In this document: piece after piece, positions 1 to 7,566 of the stretch
Position numbering within the stretch: the first letter of the stretch is position 1
How the letters are laid out: each line of letters starts with the position of its first letter
Assembly: GCA_017995665.1 (NCBI GenBank)
Contig: JAGOIM010000018.1
Location: 1-14,901, forward strand
Reading direction: 5' to 3'
Length of the DNA: 14,901 bases
From: Anaerolineaceae bacterium
GTDB lineage: Bacteria; Chloroflexota; Anaerolineae; Anaerolineales; Anaerolineaceae
The notes under the pieces: generated by a model
Database searches by the model: none
Seen by the model: only the letters and a program-made list of their open reading frames with translations
Told to the model about the DNA's origin: nothing
Position numbers and translations under genes: made by a program

Positions 1-1
1 T

Positions 2-39
2 TTCACCCCAACTCTCTTTCTAAGGAGGGTTGGGGTGAA
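2..39. terminator. Inverted repeat after gcvPB, possible terminator
   Basis: Positions 2-12 and 29-39 are an 11-bp perfect inverted repeat starting 10 bp beyond the gcvPB stop codon. As plus-strand RNA, G-U pairs would extend the stem inward to about 18/23. As minus-strand RNA the same positions become A-C mismatches at 13/28 and 17/24. The position suits a terminator for the gcv operon, but any U-tract on the minus-strand transcript would lie beyond the window edge. It may belong to a convergent gene outside the window, or act in both directions. Confidence 0.5.
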
Positions 40-48
40 TTGGTTTAA

Positions 49-1521
49 CTATATTCCGGGCCAGTCGTCACCGGTGTAGCAGCAAAGCACTAAATCTTTT
101 GCAGCTTTCAGTTCGTCTGCGCGGCGGATTGGGGTGTTGTGGGGAGCGTCGTGGAGCAGCTCGGGATTGGTGCGGGCTTCTTCAGCAATTTTGAGCATCA
201 CATCGACAAAAAGATCCAAAGTTTCTTTGGTCTCGGTCTCAGTTGGTTCGATCATGAGCGCTTCTTTGACAATCAGAGGGAAGTAGTTCGTTGGTGGATG
301 GAAATCGTAATCCATCAGACGTTTGGCGATATCCAGAGCGTGAATGCCCTCAACATCTTTCCAAAATCCTTCTAAAACAAACTCATGCATACAGCGACGG
401 TCATAGGGCAGTGTATAAGTACCCTTCAACTTTTCCTGTAGGTAGTTGGCATTCAATACTGCTTTTTCGGCAATATCGCGCAAGCCTTCTTGACCTAACA
501 TAGCAATGTAGGTGAAAGCGCGGATGTGCATTCCGAAGTGTCCGTTGAAAGATTTGACACGTCCGATTGTTTTTTCGGGATGAATGAAACCGTAAAATGG
601 AGCGTTTTCTTCATCACCTTCCTCAATGATGCCGATTACCGGATCGGGCAGGTAGTCAATCAAGTGCTTTTTAACTGCAACCGGACCTGAGCCTGGTCCA
701 CCACCGCCATGGGGGGTTGAGAAGGTTTTGTGCAAATTGAAATGCAAAATATCGATGCCGACATCACCAGGGCGAAAAACACCAAGCAATGCGTTCATAT
801 TTGCACCGTCGCCATAGACCAAACCGCCGGCTTCGTGAACGATGCGAACAACTTCGCAAACATTCTCATCGAAGAGACCAAGCGTGTTGGGGTTGGTGAG
901 CATAATCCCAGCCAGACGTTCGTCACAAAGTGATTTGAGAACTTCGAGATCAACATTTCCGCGTGCGTCGGTTGCCAGAGGGACGATATCAAAACCAAGC
1001 ATTGCAGAAGAGGCTGGATTTGTGCCATGGGCAGAATCGGGAATCAGCATGCGTGTTCGCTGTGTATCGCCGTGATCTTTGTGATATTTGTGGATAATCA
1101 GCGTGCCAACCAATTCGCCCTGAGCACCGGCAGCAGGCTGGAGCGTTACACCGTCGAATCCGGCGATTTCTTTCAGCATTTCTTGCAAGGTGTACATCAG
1201 GTAGAGGTTGCCCTGAACGGTTTCAATCGGTTGGAAAGGATGGGTAAAGGCAAAACCGGGCAAGCGGCTGGTTACTTCGTTAATCTTGGGGTTGTACTTC
1301 ATGGTACAAGAACCAAGCGGGTAGAAACCGAGGTCGATGGCGTAGTTTTTCTGTGAAATTTTGGTGAAATGGCGAACTACTTCCATTTCGGAAACTTCAG
1401 GCAAAGGCAATTTTTCACGAAGGAAGCCTTGGGGTAAGGAAGTTTCGGGAACATCGGGTTCGGGGAAGGTAACCCCGGTACGACCGGCAACAGAAAGATC
1501 AAAAATGGTCGGATCAGCCAT
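49..1521 (-). CDS. gcvPB: Glycine dehydrogenase (decarboxylating) subunit 2 (P-protein beta subunit)
   Basis: This is the PLP-binding half of the split glycine cleavage P-protein. With GcvPA it decarboxylates glycine and passes the aminomethyl group to lipoylated GcvH in the cytoplasm. The PLP Schiff-base lysine is in the motif LHKTFSTPHGGGGPG, at K265 of the 490-residue product. The upstream motifs GSCTMKYNP and PDSAHGTNPAS are also typical of the family. An in-frame ATG at 1566 would add 15 residues, but it lies deep inside gcvPA and has no clear ribosome site. The ATG at 1521 has GGAGG about 6 nt upstream and overlaps the gcvPA stop by 8 nt, which is typical translational coupling, so I chose 1521. 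It is the last gene of the gcvH-gcvPA-gcvPB operon, and 490 aa is normal for the family. Confidence 0.96.
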   Translation of the reverse strand: MADPTIFDLSVAGRTGVTFPEPDVPETSLPQGFLREKLPLPEVSEMEVVRHFTKISQKNYAIDLGFYPLGSCTMKYNPKINEVTSRLPGFAFTHPFQPIETVQGNLYLMYTLQEMLKEIAGFDGVTLQPAAGAQGELVGTLIIHKYHKDHGDTQRTRMLIPDSAHGTNPASSAMLGFDIVPLATDARGNVDLEVLKSLCDERLAGIMLTNPNTLGLFDENVCEVVRIVHEAGGLVYGDGANMNALLGVFRPGDVGIDILHFNLHKTFSTPHGGGGPGSGPVAVKKHLIDYLPDPVIGIIEEGDEENAPFYGFIHPEKTIGRVKSFNGHFGMHIRAFTYIAMLGQEGLRDIAEKAVLNANYLQEKLKGTYTLPYDRRCMHEFVLEGFWKDVEGIHALDIAKRLMDYDFHPPTNYFPLIVKEALMIEPTETETKETLDLFVDVMLKIAEEARTNPELLHDAPHNTPIRRADELKAAKDLVLCCYTGDDWPGI

Positions 1522-2869
1522 GGTTTTCCTCCGATAGAACGCCAGCCAGATAGTCAATGTCATCACGGCTAATTTTTTCGGTTACTGCAAGCATCAGGTG
1601 GTTTTTTAGTTCAGGATAAGCCTGACCGAGGTCGTAGCCACCCAAAATTTCGTGATGCATTAAGTGTTCAAGCACTTCTTCAACCGGCTCTTCGCATTTA
1701 ATAACGAATTCGTGGAAGAAGGGAGTGGTCTCGTCCACCAGATCAAAACCGGTGATGCCAGCGATTTGGTCGGCGGCATAATGAGCCTTTTGATAGCATA
1801 AATTGGCGACTTGTTGGAAGCCATGTTTGCCGAGTAAGCTCAAATAGATTGTCGCTGCCAGTGTCATCAAACCTTGATTGCTGCAAATATTTGATGAGGC
1901 TTTTTCGCGGCGGATATGTTGTTCGCGCGCGGTAAGCGTGAGGACATAAGCTAAATTACCTTCCACATCGGTGGTTTCACCAACCAGACGGCCGGAGAGT
2001 TTGCGCAAAAGCTCGTTTTTGAGAGCAAAAAAGCCAAGATATGGTCCGCCAAAGGAAAGCGGAATGCCCAGAGGTTGACCTTCGCCAAAAGCGATGTCGG
2101 CACCGAAATCACCGGGAGGGGTGAGCATAGCGAGGGCAGTGGGATTGGAAGCAACTGCAACCAATGCACCGTACTCGTGTGCTTTTTCAATCAGTGGCTT
2201 GTAATCGATGATTCGCCCGAAGAAATCAGGATATTGAACCATGACCAGAGCGGTGTCGTGGTCGATTTGGTCAATGAATTTCTGCATATCAGGTGCGATA
2301 CCGGTTTCGATATCGTCGCCAACAAATTGGATGGATTCGTCGCCTTGCATGTAAGTGCGCATAGTTTCACGATATTCCGGATTGACGGCACGAGAAACTA
2401 AAATTTTCTTGCGTTTGTTGCGGAAGTGACCATAAGCCAAAATGACCGCTTCGGCGGCTGCAGTTGCGCCGTCGTAGTGTGAGGCATTGGCAACGTCCAT
2501 GCCGGTCAGGCGGCAAATAAGGCTCTGGAATTCAAAAATTGCTTGCAAAGTACCTTGGGATATCTCCGGTTGGTAGGGAGTGTAAGCGGTATAAAATTCA
2601 CCGCGTTGGAGCAAATTGTCAACAGCGGCGGGGGTATAGTGATCATAAGCGCCGGCACCAAGGAAACTTATAAAATCTTTGGTGGTGGCATTTGCAGAGG
2701 CAATATTCTCAAGTTCATTCAGCGCCTCCATCTCGGTCAGACGGGGGGCTAAATCCAATTCGGGGTAACGAAATTCAGAGGGAATCTCACTAAAAAGATC
2801 CTCAAGTTTTTCGACCCCGATGGTTTTGAGCATCACCTCCACATCATGTTTTGTGTGGGGTGTGAACAT
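1514..2869 (-). CDS. gcvPA: Glycine dehydrogenase (decarboxylating) subunit 1 (P-protein alpha subunit)
   Basis: The 451-aa product is the alpha subunit of the two-chain glycine decarboxylase. It keeps the PLP-enzyme fold but not the catalytic lysine; the equivalent region reads EGQPLGIPLSFGGPYLG (about residues 263-279). Other family blocks are YTPYQPEISQG (96-106), in the N-terminal part, and REKASSNICSNQ (321-332). It works as a heterotetramer with GcvPB. The ATG at 2869 has an AGGAG about 9 nt upstream that lies in the last codons of gcvH, and only 3 nt separate the gcvH stop from this start. The stop overlaps the gcvPB start in the string ATGGCTGA. Length, motifs and gene order all match the family and nothing looks missing. 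Confidence 0.96.
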   Translation of the reverse strand: MFTPHTKHDVEVMLKTIGVEKLEDLFSEIPSEFRYPELDLAPRLTEMEALNELENIASANATTKDFISFLGAGAYDHYTPAAVDNLLQRGEFYTAYTPYQPEISQGTLQAIFEFQSLICRLTGMDVANASHYDGATAAAEAVILAYGHFRNKRKKILVSRAVNPEYRETMRTYMQGDESIQFVGDDIETGIAPDMQKFIDQIDHDTALVMVQYPDFFGRIIDYKPLIEKAHEYGALVAVASNPTALAMLTPPGDFGADIAFGEGQPLGIPLSFGGPYLGFFALKNELLRKLSGRLVGETTDVEGNLAYVLTLTAREQHIRREKASSNICSNQGLMTLAATIYLSLLGKHGFQQVANLCYQKAHYAADQIAGITGFDLVDETTPFFHEFVIKCEEPVEEVLEHLMHHEILGGYDLGQAYPELKNHLMLAVTEKISRDDIDYLAGVLSEENHG

Positions 2870-2872
2870 TGA

Positions 2873-3259
2873 TTATCTCTCCTGGCAGAAGGCTTCGTAG
2901 GCGGCTGCGTCTAAGAGTTCATCCAAGCTGGCATCATCTGCGATTTGGAGTTTGACCAGCCAACCGTCGCCATAAGGTTGCTCGTTGAGGATTTCAGGTT
3001 TGTCAATTAAGGCTTGGTTGACTTCGATAATCTTGCCGCTAACAGGGAAGACAACTTCGGCAGCGGCTTTGACAGATTCAATTGTGGCAAGGCTTCCGCC
3101 AACTTCAACTTCGTCGTCAGGGTCAACTTCGAATTCAACAAAAACAACATCAGAGAGGGCGTCCTGGGCATAGTCAGAGATACCGACTGTAGCAATTCCG
3201 TCTTCGATTTTTACCCATTCATCGGTTTTTTGGTATTTAAGTTCTTGTGGTACTTGCAT
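2873..3259 (-). CDS. gcvH: Glycine cleavage system H protein
   Basis: The 128-aa lipoyl carrier of the glycine cleavage system shuttles the aminomethyl group between the P, T and L proteins. The lipoylated lysine is K64 in the motif ESVKAAAEVVFPVSG. The N-terminal stretch TDEWVKIEDGIATVGISDYAQ and the later NEQPYGDGWLVKL are classic H-protein signatures. The ATG at 3259 has AGGAG about 10 nt upstream. It is the first gene of the gcvH-gcvPA-gcvPB operon. A short leader of about 50 nt follows a possible promoter, which leaves no room for a tandem glycine riboswitch, and I see none. Confidence 0.97.
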   Translation of the reverse strand: MQVPQELKYQKTDEWVKIEDGIATVGISDYAQDALSDVVFVEFEVDPDDEVEVGGSLATIESVKAAAEVVFPVSGKIIEVNQALIDKPEILNEQPYGDGWLVKLQIADDASLDELLDAAAYEAFCQER

Positions 3260-3318
3260 TTGTGTAAAACTCCTTTTTAAATTCGAGAAATGTGAAAAAG
3301 CCTATTCGCTTTGCTATT

Positions 3319-3327
3319 ATTCTATCA
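3319..3327 (-). promoter_or_regulatory. Possible extended -10 promoter of the gcv operon
   Basis: Read on the minus strand, this is TGATAGAAT, an extended -10 (TGn plus a 5/6 match to TATAAT). It would start transcription near 3312, giving a gcvH leader of about 50 nt. I see no convincing -35 hexamer at 16-18 bp, and the call rests on the -10 alone. The A-rich run and heptad repeat further upstream (3361-3395) separate this site from the preceding gene. Confidence 0.33.
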
Positions 3328-3367
3328 GCAGTTGGCTGTTTCGGGGAAAGAATGTTTACAAAAAAAG

Positions 3368-3395
3368 GGGAGCCGGGAGCAGGAATCGGAGAGCA
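3368..3395. repeat. Degenerate 7-nt-period repeat array, GGGAGCA type
   Basis: Four consecutive heptads follow one another without gaps: GGGAGCC at 3368, GGGAGCA at 3375, GGAATCG at 3382 and GAGAGCA at 3389. They occupy the spacer between the unrecognised 132-aa gene and gcvH, directly after a run of A residues. All units have the same orientation. The exact heptad GGGAGCA recurs at 11773-11779. Degenerate heptads in phase suggest an old or actively diversifying short tandem repeat rather than coding sequence. Confidence 0.6.
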
Positions 3396-3411
3396 GGCAA
3401 AAATTCCCTTT

Positions 3412-3810
3412 CTATTTTTTTAGATGATTTTCTAAATCATTTTTGAATGCAAGAATTGTGTCAATATTAAGTGCAAAATCGTGGTCACTAATACTAAAAT
3501 TTGTCATAAATTGGCCATCCCTCTCTCGAATCATAATTGCAGGGAGAAGGTTTCCACCGATGTCGTCTGCATTGACACCACTTCCATAAAAATACCAATT
3601 CGTTTCAGTCGGAGGAATATCTGCTTGTGATGCCAAATCGTTGATTATTGTATTGCAAAGTAAATCTCTTAAATCTTCTTCTAATTTTATGACTATTGCG
3701 AATTCATCCTTAACGGTCATATCAGCAGATCCATACCAAATATTTCTACTTCTTCTTAATCCATCTTCTGAAGTGTATGTTTCATCATATAGTTTTTGCA
3801 TTTTTAGCAT
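3412..3810 (-). CDS. Hypothetical protein, 132 aa, unrecognised
   Basis: I do not recognise this protein. It is acidic and soluble-looking, with no signal peptide or membrane segment. It has a mixed N-terminal half, a Gly/Asn-rich centre (YGSGVNADDIGG, about residues 74-85) and a C-terminal stretch that could be helical and ends in Lys (AFKNDLENHLKK). The gene lies 33 bp after mnmA in the same direction and could be read through from it. It is visibly more AT-rich than mnmA or the gcv genes, which suggests later acquisition. The ATG at 3810 has a purine stretch (AAGAGAG) pressed against it, while an ATG three codons in, at 3801, sits at a better distance from that stretch, so the start is uncertain by nine bases. 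Confidence 0.65.
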   Translation of the reverse strand: MLKMQKLYDETYTSEDGLRRSRNIWYGSADMTVKDEFAIVIKLEEDLRDLLCNTIINDLASQADIPPTETNWYFYGSGVNADDIGGNLLPAIMIRERDGQFMTNFSISDHDFALNIDTILAFKNDLENHLKK

Positions 3811-3843
3811 CTCTCTTATAAAAAAATTCGTTTATCAAGCTGC

Positions 3844-4869
3844 CTATTGTATTTCCCCACCGCCTAATAAGCGGTCGCCATCGTAGAAGGCAGCGATTTG
3901 ACCGGGGGTGATGTCGCGCAGGTTATAGATTGCTTTCACGGTTGCGTGTTTAGCATCTAAGGGCGTAATTATCGCTTCAACCGGTGTGGCACGATAGCGG
4001 ATTTTTGTTTCAGCAGTTATCGGCTCAAGTAGTGGCTTTCCGTCAATCCAATTGAGTTTGTCAACATAAAAAGTGTCTGAACCGAGTTCGCCCAAAAAAC
4101 CAACAATCAAGCTGTTGTCATCTATTCTTTTGTCAATGACATAAAGTGCTTCTGTGGAAGCGGGCAAGCCTTTGCGCTGGCCAATTGTGTAAAAAGGCAG
4201 ACCTTGATGTTCTCCCAAATGTTTTCCCTCTCGATTGTAAATTGGACCGACTTGAGGCTTACGGTCAGAATGTTCGCGCAAGAAATCACGATAATCTCCG
4301 CAAGCGAGGAAGCAGAGGTCTTGACTGTCGGGTTTGGTTGAAACCGACATGCCTAGCTCAGTGGCGATCTCTCGAATTTGGGCTTTGCTGTAGGTGCCGA
4401 GAGGGAAGAACGTTCGCTGTAACAAGTCTTGAGTCAAAAAACTGAGCATGTAGCTCTGGTCTTTTTTTGGATCGCTAGCTTTCCAAATTTGAGCCAAACC
4501 ATCATCGTCTTTTTTGAGGGAAACATAATGTCCGGTGGCTACAAATTCTGCACCAATCTCATTCGCTTTGTTGATGATTGCCGCCCATTTAACCTGGGGA
4601 TTGCAGAAGAGGCAGGGGCTGGGGGTGAGCCCGTCGTTATAGGCATCCAAAAACGGTTGGATAACTTGCAAACGGAAAGTCTGACGAATGTCGAGAAAAC
4701 TGACTTCAAAATTGAGCTTATCGGCAATTTCCTGAACATCATGGCGTTGCGTATCCTCGCCCCAGGTGAGCAGGTTTAAGCCATGAACCTCATAGCCTTG
4801 TTTTTGCAAAAGATGAGCGGCGACGGCGCTATCAACGCCACCGCTTAGTGCTAATACTACTTTTTTCAT
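3844..4869 (-). CDS. mnmA: tRNA-specific 2-thiouridylase MnmA
   Basis: The 341-aa enzyme activates U34 of Lys, Glu and Gln tRNAs by adenylation and then thiolates it. The N-terminal ATP-pyrophosphatase loop SGGVDS is at residues 9-14. The first catalytic cysteine is C89 in PCLFCNPQVKW, and the second is C186 in DSQDLCFLACGDYRDFL. The tRNA-binding motif GLPFYTIGQRKGL (223-235) and the C-terminal beta-barrel ending in LLGGGEI are present. C86 and C89 form a CxxC, a common variant in the family. The start is fixed by the conserved MKKVVLALSGG. There is no clear Shine-Dalgarno; an AT-rich hexamer (TAAAAT) 8 nt upstream of the ATG could be a -10 giving a leaderless or nearly leaderless message. 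It follows two RNA-processing genes, so the local theme is RNA maturation. Confidence 0.96.
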   Translation of the reverse strand: MKKVVLALSGGVDSAVAAHLLQKQGYEVHGLNLLTWGEDTQRHDVQEIADKLNFEVSFLDIRQTFRLQVIQPFLDAYNDGLTPSPCLFCNPQVKWAAIINKANEIGAEFVATGHYVSLKKDDDGLAQIWKASDPKKDQSYMLSFLTQDLLQRTFFPLGTYSKAQIREIATELGMSVSTKPDSQDLCFLACGDYRDFLREHSDRKPQVGPIYNREGKHLGEHQGLPFYTIGQRKGLPASTEALYVIDKRIDDNSLIVGFLGELGSDTFYVDKLNWIDGKPLLEPITAETKIRYRATPVEAIITPLDAKHATVKAIYNLRDITPGQIAAFYDGDRLLGGGEIQ

Positions 4870-4884
4870 AGGCAGCTATTTTAA

Positions 4885-4933
4885 CAGATTTCAGTTTGCA
4901 GTATTCAATATACTGTCGACAGTTAGCAGTGTG
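4885..4933. repeat. Degenerate 7-nt-period repeat array, CAGTATT type
   Basis: Seven heptads in phase run from 4885 to 4933; clear ones are CAGTTTG at 4892, CAGTATT at 4899, CAGTTAG at 4920 and CAGTGTG at 4927. The middle units run the other way, giving two inverted repeats: CAGTAT/ATACTG around 4899-4915 (5-nt loop) and the perfect 12-bp palindrome ACTGTCGACAGT at 4912-4923. The array fills most of the 89-bp spacer upstream of mnmA and downstream of the beta-CASP RNase gene. It may contribute promoter sequence to mnmA. Confidence 0.6.
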
Positions 4934-4958
4934 CGTTGGCTGTCATAACCTGAATAAA

Positions 4959-6359
4959 TCAGAGGTCAAACTCCTGGCCTTTTTCGGCGTAAATCGGCGT
5001 GGGCAAGTCGGGGTGTTCGGCAAGTTTGCCAATCAAGGTATTGGCTGCTTTTTCTTCGCCATGAACCAGGATGATTTTTTCCAGGCTGTCCTTGCTTGAA
5101 AGCGCATAATCAACCAACAAGTTTTGACCGGCATGGGCAGACAAGCCACCGATTGTGACCACTTCAGCTTTCCGGAAATATTCTTCTCCAAAAATCTTGA
5201 CCTTGCGTTCGCGGTCAGCCAGACGACGGCCAAGTGTGTTAGGTGCTTGCCAGGAGATAATCAGGATGGTGTTTCGGCCGTCTTCAATATTGTTCTTCAG
5301 ATGGTGCAAAATCCGTCCGCTTTCCGCCATACCGGAGGCTGAAATAATGATCATCGGCTCTTTCCATTCATTGAGGGCTTTCGATTCGTCGACGCTTCTG
5401 GTGTAAATAATGTTGTGATAATCCAAGCCTTGCATGCGATGTTCGGCGATAAACTGCCAGGTTTCGTCATCAAAACATTCTGTGTGCTTACGGTATAAGT
5501 CCGAGGCATTGACCGCCAGAGGGCTGTCGACAACAATCGGAATGTCGGGTAAATCGCCATTTAAGACAGCTTCGCTCAAGAGATAAGAAAGATTTTGAGT
5601 GCGGCCCACCGCAAAAGCGGGGACGATAATCTTGCCACCCCGGCTGACCGTGCGCCGAACGGCATCGATGAATTCTTCATAGGCATCATCAATATTTTCA
5701 TGGGCTTTATCGCCGTATGTGCATTCCATCAGCAAGGTTTGGGCGTCGCTGGGTAAAACCGGGTCACGAAGGATTGGTGTATCATGTCGCCCAATGTCAC
5801 CGGAAAACCAAAGGCGTTTGGGATTGCCGTCATCGTCCGTATAGTCAATCACAACCGCTGCTGATCCTAATATGTGGCCTGCTTCAAGCAGTTGAACCGT
5901 CAGACCGGGGATAACTTCCTTTTTCTCTTGATACCATAGGGTGCGGAATTGAGGCATAGCCATCATCGCATCCTTCTGAGTGTAAAGCGGTTCTAAGGCA
6001 GGTTTGCTCTTTTTTTTACGAGATTTATTGAGATATTTGATATCGTTTTCTTGAATGTGACCTGAATCGCGCAACATGATGTCCGCTAAATCGACTGTGG
6101 CATTTGTAGCATAAATAGGGCCATGAAAACCTTGTTTTACCAGGTTTGGAATATTGCCACAATGGTCAATATGGGCATGGCTCAGCACCATGGCATCGAT
6201 TGCTTTTGGATCGAAAGGGAAATGCAGGTTTGTGAAATAGGATTCTTCGCGCTTACCCTGGAAGGTTCCACAATCGAGTAAAAGTTTGTGTTTTTGATAT
6301 TCAATTAAATGCATTGAGCCGGTTACAGTTTGAGTTGCGCCATAAGTTGTTAGTTTCAT
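4959..6359 (-). CDS. Metallo-beta-lactamase/beta-CASP family RNase (CPSF/YSH1-like)
   Basis: The 466-aa protein is a zinc-dependent nuclease of the MBL-beta-CASP group, which acts on RNA in the cytoplasm as an endonuclease or 5' exonuclease. The metal ligands are seen in order: HAHIDH (61-66), H162 in GHILGS, and D188 in SGDIGR. The beta-CASP insert follows with PAFAVGRTQ (247-255), the acidic residue of VVDSP (D278) and SASGMAESGR (340-349). It closes with the late histidines in LSAHAGQ (H409) and LVHGEE (H433). No KH domain is visible, unlike many archaeal relatives. Its ATG overlaps the upstream RNase D stop as ATGA, so the two are translationally coupled. The RNA substrate cannot be told from sequence. 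Confidence 0.93.
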   Translation of the reverse strand: MKLTTYGATQTVTGSMHLIEYQKHKLLLDCGTFQGKREESYFTNLHFPFDPKAIDAMVLSHAHIDHCGNIPNLVKQGFHGPIYATNATVDLADIMLRDSGHIQENDIKYLNKSRKKKSKPALEPLYTQKDAMMAMPQFRTLWYQEKKEVIPGLTVQLLEAGHILGSAAVVIDYTDDDGNPKRLWFSGDIGRHDTPILRDPVLPSDAQTLLMECTYGDKAHENIDDAYEEFIDAVRRTVSRGGKIIVPAFAVGRTQNLSYLLSEAVLNGDLPDIPIVVDSPLAVNASDLYRKHTECFDDETWQFIAEHRMQGLDYHNIIYTRSVDESKALNEWKEPMIIISASGMAESGRILHHLKNNIEDGRNTILIISWQAPNTLGRRLADRERKVKIFGEEYFRKAEVVTIGGLSAHAGQNLLVDYALSSKDSLEKIILVHGEEKAANTLIGKLAEHPDLPTPIYAEKGQEFDL

Positions 6360-7495
6360 TGGTTGTTCCTTTTAACGATTTGGAAGAGGCGATCGCCATA
6401 TTTTTGGAGGCGATGAGGGTAGTTTTGCATTACTTGGGCGAGGTCTTCTTTTGTTTGGGGATCGTGGTGAGCAAGGAGTTCAACTAAATCACGCGAGATG
6501 ACCGCATTGGAGGGGATTTCCTCTTTTTCGCCCACTTTTTTTCGCCATTCGAGCAATTTCTCGCGTAGTTTCATTTCACGATCATTAAGGCGATGATTAT
6601 CGCGGGGTTGAACAGCGACAGGGTTTTCACGCCAGGTGTTGACGGTTTGCATAATTTGCCTGCCGAATCGCCGCAGCATCACAGGTGTGAAAGAGGGTAA
6701 GAGGCTTAGCTCTTCAAGGTAACGGGGTTGAGTTGAAGCGACTTCAATCAGGACTTTGTCAGAAAAAACTTTGAATGGTGGTCTATCGTTAGCTTCGGCG
6801 ATTTTTTCACGGAGATGATTTAATTCTTTGAGCAAGCTCAGGGCCCGGGGATTGAGATCTTGTGCGCCTTTGACGCGCCAGAAATTTTCTTCATGATCTT
6901 TCATGGCTGGCGTGATACGCGCTAAAGCGGTGCAATCTTCCAAAACGTCTTCAAGGCGATTTTCTTCTTTCAATTTTTCTACCAAGAGGTCACGCAGGCT
7001 GAGCAAATAATGGGAATCCAGTTGTGCATAGGAAAGCATTTCATGGTCTAATGGCCGTTTTCCCCAATCGGCTCGTTGATATTTTTTTTCCAATTTGATG
7101 TCAAAATATTTTTCGAGCAAAGCCGCCAAACCGATTGCCGGTTCTGCCAGGGCAGTCGCTGCCAGCATTGTGTCGAAAAGGTTATTGAACTCCATGCCAA
7201 AATCGCGTTTTAGCGTTGCCAAATCATAATCGCCGGCATGGAAAACTTTTTGGATGGAAGGGTCAGCGAAAACTTCAGCCAGTTCGCTCATGTCATTAAT
7301 TCTGAAGGGGTCAATCAGATAATCGGTACCGGGAATTGAAATTTGAATCAAGCAAACGCGTTCGCGGTATGCGTGAAGGCTGTTGGATTCTGTGTCAATT
7401 GCAATGGAGGGTTGTTTTTTGAGTTCTTCCACCATCTCGTGGAGGCTTTTTTGGGAATAAACCATTACTGCAGGTCTGATTTTTGATTCTGGCAT
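6356..7495 (-). CDS. rnd: RNase D-like 3'-5' exoribonuclease with HRDC domains
   Basis: The 379-aa protein is a DEDDy 3'-5' exonuclease like RNase D, which trims 3' ends of tRNA precursors and other small RNAs. Catalytic residues are D34 and E36 (IDTES), D91 (HAGDYDL), and Y156 with D160 (YAQLD). The nuclease domain spans about residues 8-190. Two HRDC-type helical domains follow, about 211-290 and 305-375, the same architecture as RNase D. The ATG at 7495 has no Shine-Dalgarno, and a perfect extended -10 lies 6 nt upstream, so the mRNA may be leaderless. It overlaps the downstream beta-CASP RNase gene by 4 nt, implying that the two nucleases are made together. The symbol rnd is by family resemblance. 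Confidence 0.9.
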   Translation of the reverse strand: MPESKIRPAVMVYSQKSLHEMVEELKKQPSIAIDTESNSLHAYRERVCLIQISIPGTDYLIDPFRINDMSELAEVFADPSIQKVFHAGDYDLATLKRDFGMEFNNLFDTMLAATALAEPAIGLAALLEKYFDIKLEKKYQRADWGKRPLDHEMLSYAQLDSHYLLSLRDLLVEKLKEENRLEDVLEDCTALARITPAMKDHEENFWRVKGAQDLNPRALSLLKELNHLREKIAEANDRPPFKVFSDKVLIEVASTQPRYLEELSLLPSFTPVMLRRFGRQIMQTVNTWRENPVAVQPRDNHRLNDREMKLREKLLEWRKKVGEKEEIPSNAVISRDLVELLAHHDPQTKEDLAQVMQNYPHRLQKYGDRLFQIVKRNNQ

Positions 7496-7501
7496 GGGGA
7501 G

Positions 7502-7510
7502 ATTATATCA
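7502..7510 (-). promoter_or_regulatory. Extended -10 promoter of the RNase D operon
   Basis: On the minus strand the bases read TGATATAAT, a perfect TATAAT with the extended TGn element. Only six bases (CTCCCC) lie between it and the RNase D ATG, so transcription should start at or within a base or two of the start codon, giving a leaderless message. The spacer contains no ribosome site. There is no -35 at 17 bp: TTGGCT copies in the adjacent heptad array fall 11 and 25 bp upstream, which is the wrong spacing. The array begins directly upstream and could affect promoter strength. Confidence 0.55.
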
Positions 7511-7566
7511 GGAATTAGAGCCAAGGGGATAGAGCCAAGGGGATAGAGCCAAGGGGGTAGTGCCAA
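7511..7566. repeat. Left heptad array, GAGCCAA/GGGGATA alternating
   Basis: GAGCCAA occurs at 7518, 7532 and 7546, alternating with GGGGATA at 7525 and 7539. This makes about three near-perfect 14-bp units. Degenerate units lie at both ends: GGAATTA at 7511, and GGGGGTA plus GTGCCAA at 7553-7566. The array sits between the RNase D promoter and the plus-strand four-helix-bundle gene. The same heptads appear in inverse orientation at 8069-8124, on the other side of that gene. Confidence 0.85.

Noticed and set aside
1027..1356. 109-aa plus-strand open frame
   Set aside because: It is antisense to the conserved part of gcvPB and has no family features.
1522..1566. Longer gcvPB start adding 15 residues (ATG at 1566)
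   Set aside because: No ribosome site is visible, the extension is not family-like, and the ATG at 1521 has GGAGG at good spacing and the conserved N-terminus.
4146..4779. Two plus-strand open frames of 99 and 116 aa
   Set aside because: They are antisense shadows of mnmA, which has complete family motifs on the minus strand.
7519..7538. TTGGCT repeats as the -35 element of the RNase D promoter
   Set aside because: On the minus strand they sit 11 and 25 bp from the -10, not 16-18 bp.
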